Below are positions 58,590 to 64,000 of a stretch of 64,000 nt of DNA, piece after piece (within the stretch, counting starts at the first letter, position 1; every line of letters starts with the position of its first letter). The stretch is from Dryomyza anilis (lineage: Eukaryota; Arthropoda; Insecta; Diptera; Dryomyzidae). The stretch is from assembly GCA_951804985.1 (NCBI GenBank), contig OX638130.1, positions 97,027,700 to 97,091,699 on the forward strand. Direction: 5' to 3'. A program made the position numbers and the translations under genes. Under the pieces are notes generated by a model that had not been told where the DNA came from, did no database searches, and worked only from the letters and a program-made list of their open reading frames with translations.

Positions 58590-59165
58590 GGTTCCGATAG
58601 GGAAATTCGTACGCTTAAAACTATAATATCTCGAAGATAAATTATTTAATTTACTTAATTTTTTTGTGTGCACGTAGTATTTAAATAGGACTAAACAAAT
58701 ACAAAAAATTAGAGAATTCTATACGGTAGATCAAAAGATATCAATTAAATAGTGGTCGTTTCGGACGAGACAAAAACGGAAGTGCATTCGAGGTTCATAT
58801 GGAAATTCCAAAAAGTCAGCGAATTTTGAGTATAATATATTTTTTTGAATTATTTAAAAAAAATAGCTGAAATCATGTGCTTTCTCCGTATATTTACAAT
58901 TTGTTACTAAAATTTATAGTTTTTTCATAATAAATCGCAGAAAAATACTGGACGAGAAAAAAAATACAGTATAGAAATTATAAGTACAATTTTTATTCTA
59001 AAAATACTTTTTGCTTACAATATATATTTTTTTGAATTATCTCAGAACATAGCTGAGACAATTTACTTTATTTTTGTATATATGCACTTAGACCTAAAGC
59101 TTACAGTTATTTCGTAATAAATCGCAGAATAATTTCGGACGTTCCGTATGGAAATTTCCACTACG
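58590..59165. repeat. Diverged tandem repeats of about 165-200 bp
   Basis: GAGGTTCCGATAGGGAAATTC, GAGGTTCATATGGAAATTCC and GACGTTCCGTATGGAAATTT lie near 58591, 58790 and 59139. TATATTTTTTTGAATTAT recurs near 58837 and 59023, and AATAAATCGCAGAA near 58929 and 59120. Old, irregular tandem array. Confidence 0.5.
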
Positions 59166-59299
59166 ATTTTTTGTATAATAAGGACCATATTTCAAAAAGG
59201 AAAGCAGATGAATAACAAGTCAAGCAACTTCTTTGTTTCAACAAAAAAAGGAACTCCAACAATTCGCTTAACAAATTAATTTTCCATATGCTTTTTTTA

Positions 59300-59523
59300 T
59301 ACACCCAGAAAAAACTACTATATAAACAATAGTTTTTAACTATTAAAAATAATCAATAGGATAAATTATTATTTTAATCGGAAAATACCATTAAATACTA
59401 GAAAATACCATAACATTGCCATTGAGTCTATATGAAAGTATATATTTTTTATATACTATTAAATCAATAATTGTCCTATTGACCAATTTTAATGGGATTT
59501 CTGGGAATTTTTTTCTGGGTGTA
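59300..59523. mobile_element. MITE with TACACCCAGAAAAAA inverted ends
   Basis: Starts TACACCCAGAAAAAA and ends TTTTTTCTGGGTGTA. The interior is AT-rich and non-coding. It is the first of three elements lying side by side. Confidence 0.75.
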
Positions 59524-59548
59524 TCAATCGTAATAATGATATAATATA

Positions 59549-59746
59549 CAGGGTTTTTCAAATGGGACGCTACAAAAGTAGAGCGACAGGGACAGCAAAC
59601 GACGCCAAATTTTTTGCCGCTCTTTTGACATTTCTCTTCAGTAAGGTTTGCCATTTCATGACGGAAAGATATACGAATTCGAATTTCGGTAGTAAATTTT
59701 AATAATTTCGACTCGTTGTTGGCTCGTATATCTTATTGAAAAACCC
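59549..59746. mobile_element. Internally deleted and inverted Tc1/mariner remnant
   Basis: Inverted ends are CAGGGTTTTTCAA and TTGAAAAACCC. The + strand carries a mariner-like leader and a start ATGACGGAAAGATATACG (59658-, MTERYT). Immediately after, the sequence switches strand: read on the minus strand from about 59735 it encodes RYTSQQRVEIIKIYYRNS, the expected continuation of such a transposase N-terminus by recall of fly mariner-like proteins. The remainder of the transposase is missing. This is a non-autonomous, snap-back deletion product. Confidence 0.7.
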
Positions 59747-59749
59747 TTT

Positions 59750-60050
59750 AATAATAGTTTGGCGCTACAGTCCTGTATAGAACCTCGGCCGAGCTCTCTC
59801 ACCATTTGAGCTGTGCGTGTTATATTTGTACTCAAATTGGTGGGACCTACAGTTTATTGCCGAATCCGAACGGCGGGTGAGAGCTTTTCATAGTCAATGA
59901 TTTTACTCTCGTATGTTTGCCATTTACTGCCGAGAGGTAGCATCGCATAGAAATTTTTTTTCTATGAAAAATATGTTGACAGTCGAATGCATCAGCGACT
60001 TTTCGCTCGTAGTCCCAACGCACTGACCAGACGAGCTACCACCGACGCTA
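59750..60050 (-). mobile_element. SINE with alternative tRNA-like head
   Basis: The minus strand begins GTAGCGTCGGTGGTAGCTCG, TCTGGTCAGTGCG and GACTACGAGCGAAAAGTCGC. It then shares the body of the other SINEs (CTACCTCTCGGCAGTAAATG, TCACCCGCCGTTCGGATTCG) and the CTATTATT tail. It abuts the mariner remnant. Confidence 0.88.
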
Positions 60051-60857
60051 CAATTAAAAAATAAATAAAAAAAGTACGCTAGTCTCAAAAATCAATACTT
60101 TTTGAATTCATATGCAAATATCTTAAAAAATAATTGAAGTATATACTCAAAATTTTCGGTGAAATCTAAAGAATAATAGCGCTTAAATTTTTTTATTAAA
60201 TTATTTTTGCAAAATTCAGTAATTTTTTTATTCTTAAAATGGACTGCTCGCCAATGTTTAATATTTACTCGAATATTAGATTTTTATTTTTTTTGTTTGT
60301 TAGTCGAAAATCGTATAGGCTTCACAAAAGATTCCAAAAAATTGTCCAACTGACTTTGTATTTTTTTGCACCATGCTACCAGAACAGAAAAAAACTCTGC
60401 TCTCTATTGTCATTGTTCGAACGTCGGTCGTGTCATTGACTGTCAGATGGCATCGACAGCAAATAAATTTTCAGTTCCTGTGTGTTTGTGCTTCGTTGGT
60501 CGTTCGTTTGCTATATAAATTATGGGGCAGTCTGAAGATTTTTATCGACATAATCGATAAATATTGCAAATACACTTTAAAAAAGATAGACTAAATAAAT
60601 TTAAAGTTTCAATATTTTATTTACCAGCAGTACTACTATGTTGTACACTTTCAAACATTCCGGATAAGATTACGATAACACAATTTCCAAGCAGGTTTTT
60701 CAGAAGTCTCAGATTAGGGGACCTTTATAGGCTTTCGATCGGAATTTTTCATAAAGGATGGATCAAGTTTTCTGATGATTTTAACGTAGACGAACCTACT
60801 CAAGTTTATGTCAATGCAGCAGGAAAAGTACTAATTCTGAAATATGTTTTTATCCTA
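60051..60857. other. Unassigned DNA
   Basis: No exon or RNA gene recognised. The open frame at about 60564-60863 ends inside the DINE-like fragment and has no family resemblance. Confidence 0.4.
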
Positions 60858-60938
60858 GACTAATAGTGAAAGGGTCTACTCAGTTTGTCACACCGTTTTT
60901 AACACTCAGTAGGAAGCATCTCCGGTATGGAAATGTAT
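60858..60938 (+). mobile_element. DINE-like terminal fragment, interrupted by an insertion
   Basis: CTAATAGTGAAAGGGTCTAC, ACTCAGTAGGAAGCATCTCC and GGTATGGAAATGTATAT are the inverse of the DINE-like terminus (compare 10225-10325). The next expected string, ATTCTTGATCAGCATGA, appears only at 61623, after the inserted element. Confidence 0.55.
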
Positions 60939-61622
60939 ATATCGTCACTGTCATGCCAAAGGGGCGAATGTGCATTTTTAAAAATGTTGGGATATCCAAT
61001 TTTAAAATTTGAAATGCTTTAAAAATTAGTAAAATTATTATTTTTTTTTCAATTTTTTTATTATTTTGGTTTATACATCAATTATTATAACGCATATAAA
61101 ATATATTTGTATTTGGACAACTTACTTAATTATAAATATAGATTTTGTGAGGCTATATCCTGACCAAACCACACATATTTTTGTTTTTTATGCTATAAGT
61201 TTTTATAAGCGCAAAATAAAATAGTAATGTAAAGTAATGTAAATTAATGGTTTGTTTTTAAAGCACCTATTGATTGGCATCATTATTTAAAAATAGTTTT
61301 CTAAATATTTATTTGCCAGAAATTTTTTTGGCAAATTTTAAATAATGATGTCAATCGATAGGTGCTTTAAAAACAAACAATTAATACCTTGACACCACTA
61401 TTTTATATGATACCAATAAAAAGTTATGGCAAAATAACGAAGAGATTCTCCCTTTTTGCATGACAACATTTTCAAATATTCGAATTCGACCTTTTGGTTT
61501 TTGTATTTTGTGGCTAGAAATATCCAAAAAAAAAAACCACACACGATTTTGGCACAGTATACTTGAGGAAAAACTATATTCAAAAATGCAAAAAGACGCA
61601 TATGTCACGATAGTGACGATAT
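60939..61622. mobile_element. Palindromic element inserted in a DINE-like copy
   Basis: Ends are ATATCGTCACT and AGTGACGATAT. Near the left end is GTCATGCCAAAGGGGCGAAT. An inner palindrome with about 47-bp arms (GTTTTTAAAGCACCTATTGA against its inverse) lies at about 61245-61383. The right half matches 11040-11330. It splits the DINE-like sequence at a TATA site, so the empty site can be inferred. Confidence 0.75.
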
Positions 61623-61680
61623 ATTCTTGATCAGCATGAGCTCATTTATGCTTCGTTTCGACTAGGGTGTTCGATTGTTC
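61623..61680 (+). mobile_element. Continuation of the interrupted DINE-like copy
   Basis: ATTCTTGATCAGCATGAGCT resumes the DINE-like sequence broken at 60938. Similarity fades after about 61660. Confidence 0.5.
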
Positions 61681-63559
61681 AATTCTGTTCTAATTCTTAA
61701 AACTTATTTTGGTACGATTTTGATTATTGTTGTAGTTTGTGTTGTTTAATTACTTCCTTGATAATTTTTCATTGTAATGAAAAGGTAACCTCTACATTTC
61801 TAATTCGATATCAATTTTCTAAATTTCGAAATATTAGCTGCCATTTGCTTTATTCCGAATACAATTTTGGCTACATTTCAACGATTCTTCATTTCATCTT
61901 TTTTAAATTGTTTTGCCAATTGTATGCCAAATAATTTTTGCAGTGTATTCCCACACTGTATTCCCTACACTACTGCATGCATCCATATCGTAGATGTCAC
62001 TCTCGCTGCGAACGCGTAAATTTAGTGCCTCAACTAAATTCAAATGCTGCACTGGGGTGACATTTTCCCAGTATTTGATCATTCCATACTTAGTACCAAA
62101 TACAATACGCTACAATTTATTTAATCCCAAATAAAGGACGAAGGTCAACAGCACAGACAAACTAAACTCGCCGTTCCGAACGTTGCACGTGTCCGAATGT
62201 AGATGAGTTGTATTTGATCTCTGTGTGGTGTGCTGTCCTATCCTGTCCGTTGAGTTTTAACCCCGCTGGTATAAAACTATTAAAATGCCAAATACTATCA
62301 GTCGGTAGATTAATCTTCGACAACCTTATCGCAGATGACAATCAGTACTCGCTTCGTTTTACCTCGTTCGTTAAATCTTCTCTCTGTCCATCTATCTGTC
62401 TCCTTCTGTTCTTTCTTTCCGACCGTCGGTTTCTCTTTCGCTTTGTGACAGCAATGTCCTTAATGTCCTCTTAAGCACGTTTTTGTATTTTATTGCCATT
62501 GTGCTTAAATTATTAACCCGATTTATTTTGTTTTGGCTTCGAATGGGTGTATTTTTGTTTTTCGTATTTCTCTGAAAGGATTCCTGGTTGATTTAACGGG
62601 GCGTTGCTTGAGTCAAATGTGTAATTGTTCCATGAGCTCAGGGCCAAAGGATGCCTAATTGATTGTAGTATCTCTCTCAGTCGAGCAGGTGAAACCCTAG
62701 TTAATCCCACAAAACGGTGGGATTAGATTTAGAATACTACGTTGTGTGCGTAAATTAAACAGGCAGGCTCTGTTATTATTTTATGCTATACGGCCTACGC
62801 ATTTTGCTTTCGATGACTATTTCATGGCTGTTTAGGTCTCAGTGGTCTGCTTGAAAACTAAATGGCGTTTCTAATTTCAAAGTTTAACTTTTGTTTTTAC
62901 TTGAAATCAAAAAAAAAAAATCATATATTTCTTGACTAGTCATAAAATCAATGTAACAAAAAAAGAAATAAATAAAAATATTACCAAGCTCAAGTCAGCA
63001 AACGTGTCTGCAGACAAAAGCCAATTGTTGGAGTTTTCACATTTACAGGTTAAAGTTGAGGCACGTTGCCTGTCGCTCACAATTGTGCCACCCCTTGGCA
63101 CCTCCAACTATCGATCGTTTGAATGCGGTTTGATATACATAAAAATCGCATCGTTTTTTTGTTGGTTTTGTTATTTTTTAAATTTATTTCTGTTGTTACA
63201 TCAACCCACGCACCGCAGGGTGCTCAGCATGCGCATTGAACCGCGCGCCAAGTCATTGTGGCTACAATGCGGCGGCGCGATCGACTCACGCGCTTGCTCG
63301 CTGTACATTGTTTAATACGGATTGCCAATTGTGTAACGAACAACAGCAATGTGCGGTGCGTGCGTACGTCGTCTAACTGTTCGGCTGTCAGTCCAGTGGT
63401 TTTATGTTGGTTATTCTAGCTTCCAGAGACTCGGATCAAATTAAGTCTTCTTTCTCCCAAGAATGTTGAGCAATCTTGTAGATCGTACAAACAGATTCGA
63501 CACAAGCGAATTAATTGTAATTGAAGTCAGCCGTGCACAAACTTTTATTCAAACACAGA
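61681..63559. other. Unassigned DNA
   Basis: 62150-62470 and 63060-63420 are richer in GC than average (for example GGCGGCGCGATCGACTCACG at 63271) but hold no recognised exon. The frame 62932-63315 lacks an early ATG. No transposon ends seen. Confidence 0.4.
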
Positions 63560-64000
63560 AATTCTAAAATAATTTTACAAAAAAAAAAATATTTCAAAAA
63601 TTCAATTATTCAATAAAAAAAAATTCAAAATTTTACTAAAAATTAAAATTTTTACTTAAGTTCAAATTATCACGAAAAACTCCATTTATCAAAAAAAATC
63701 ATAAAAATTAAATTTTTAACTTAAAATTCAAATTTTCAATAAAAATTAAAATTTTCAGAAAAAAAAAACAAATTTTCACTAAAAGTTTTCACTAAAAGAA
63801 TTTTTAGTAGAAAATACAATTTTTAGTGTAAATTTGATTTTTTAGTGTAAAATATTTCTCAGTGAAAAATGTATTTTTCATTCAAATTTTTATTTTTCAC
63901 CGAAAATTAAATTTTTCACTAAAAATTAAAATTTTCACTGAAAAATACATTTTTCACTGAGAAATATTTTACACTAAAAAATCAAATTTACACTAAAAAT
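63560..64000 (-). repeat. 19-bp-type array IV, ending in a palindrome at the window edge
   Basis: Diverged units of the same AT family, mostly in inverse orientation (TTTTCACTAAAAATTAAAA). The final part is an exact palindrome: 63819-63880 equals the inverse of 63939-64000 over 62 bases, with a 58-base loop. The structure probably continues beyond the window. Confidence 0.85.

Noticed and set aside
62932..63315. 127-codon frame near the right end
   Set aside because: It has no ATG near its 5' end, and a mixed composition without recognisable motifs.

Overview
The window looks like nuclear DNA of a schizophoran fly (Diptera). It is AT-rich, with long gene-poor stretches, CAG/ACG-type triplet microsatellites, tRNA-derived SINEs, Jockey/CR1-type LINE remnants, a Tc1/mariner remnant, repeats resembling DINE-1/INE-1, and one intronless Toll-family receptor whose TIR domain reads like the Drosophila Toll-1/Toll-5 group. 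The species is not identifiable from the sequence alone. The only gene I call with confidence is the Toll-family receptor at 5294-7696 (+).

Layout. 1-2.76 kb: a small terminal-inverted-repeat (MITE) element, then unassigned DNA. 2.77-4.71 kb: about 176 near-identical copies of an 11-bp unit. 5.22-7.72 kb: the Toll-like gene with a plausible TATA/Inr core promoter, a start-stop upstream ORF and a poly(A) signal. 7.85-11.33 kb: SINE, inverted-repeat and DINE-like insertions. 11.363-19.285 kb: a giant foldback element, with two arms of about 193-bp satellite units in opposite orientation, matching outer ends and a perfect 9-bp target duplication. 19.3-23.9 kb: unassigned DNA with dispersed repeats. 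23.97-25.03 kb: an imperfect array packed with TTCCCCGAA palindromes, which match the STAT consensus TTCNNNGAA. 25-33.7 kb: SINEs, three LINE remnants and short tandem repeats. 35.5-47.7 kb: three large arrays of a 19-bp hairpin-forming AT unit (TTTTTAGTGAAAAATTGAA), with a 7 x 172-bp satellite and a coding-like remnant between them. 48-58 kb: mostly unassigned DNA with one DINE copy and two SINEs. 58.2-61.7 kb: a cluster of small transposon derivatives. 61.7-63.5 kb: unassigned. 63.56-64 kb: a fourth 19-bp-type array that ends in a palindrome cut by the window edge.

There is no operon-like organisation. The receptor would act alone, as a single-pass membrane protein signalling through its TIR domain to an adaptor such as MyD88. 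Nearly everything else is repeat biology. The foldback element and the STAT-consensus array are the most unusual structures. Family names for repeats come from recall of known families and from similarity between copies within the window, not from a database search.
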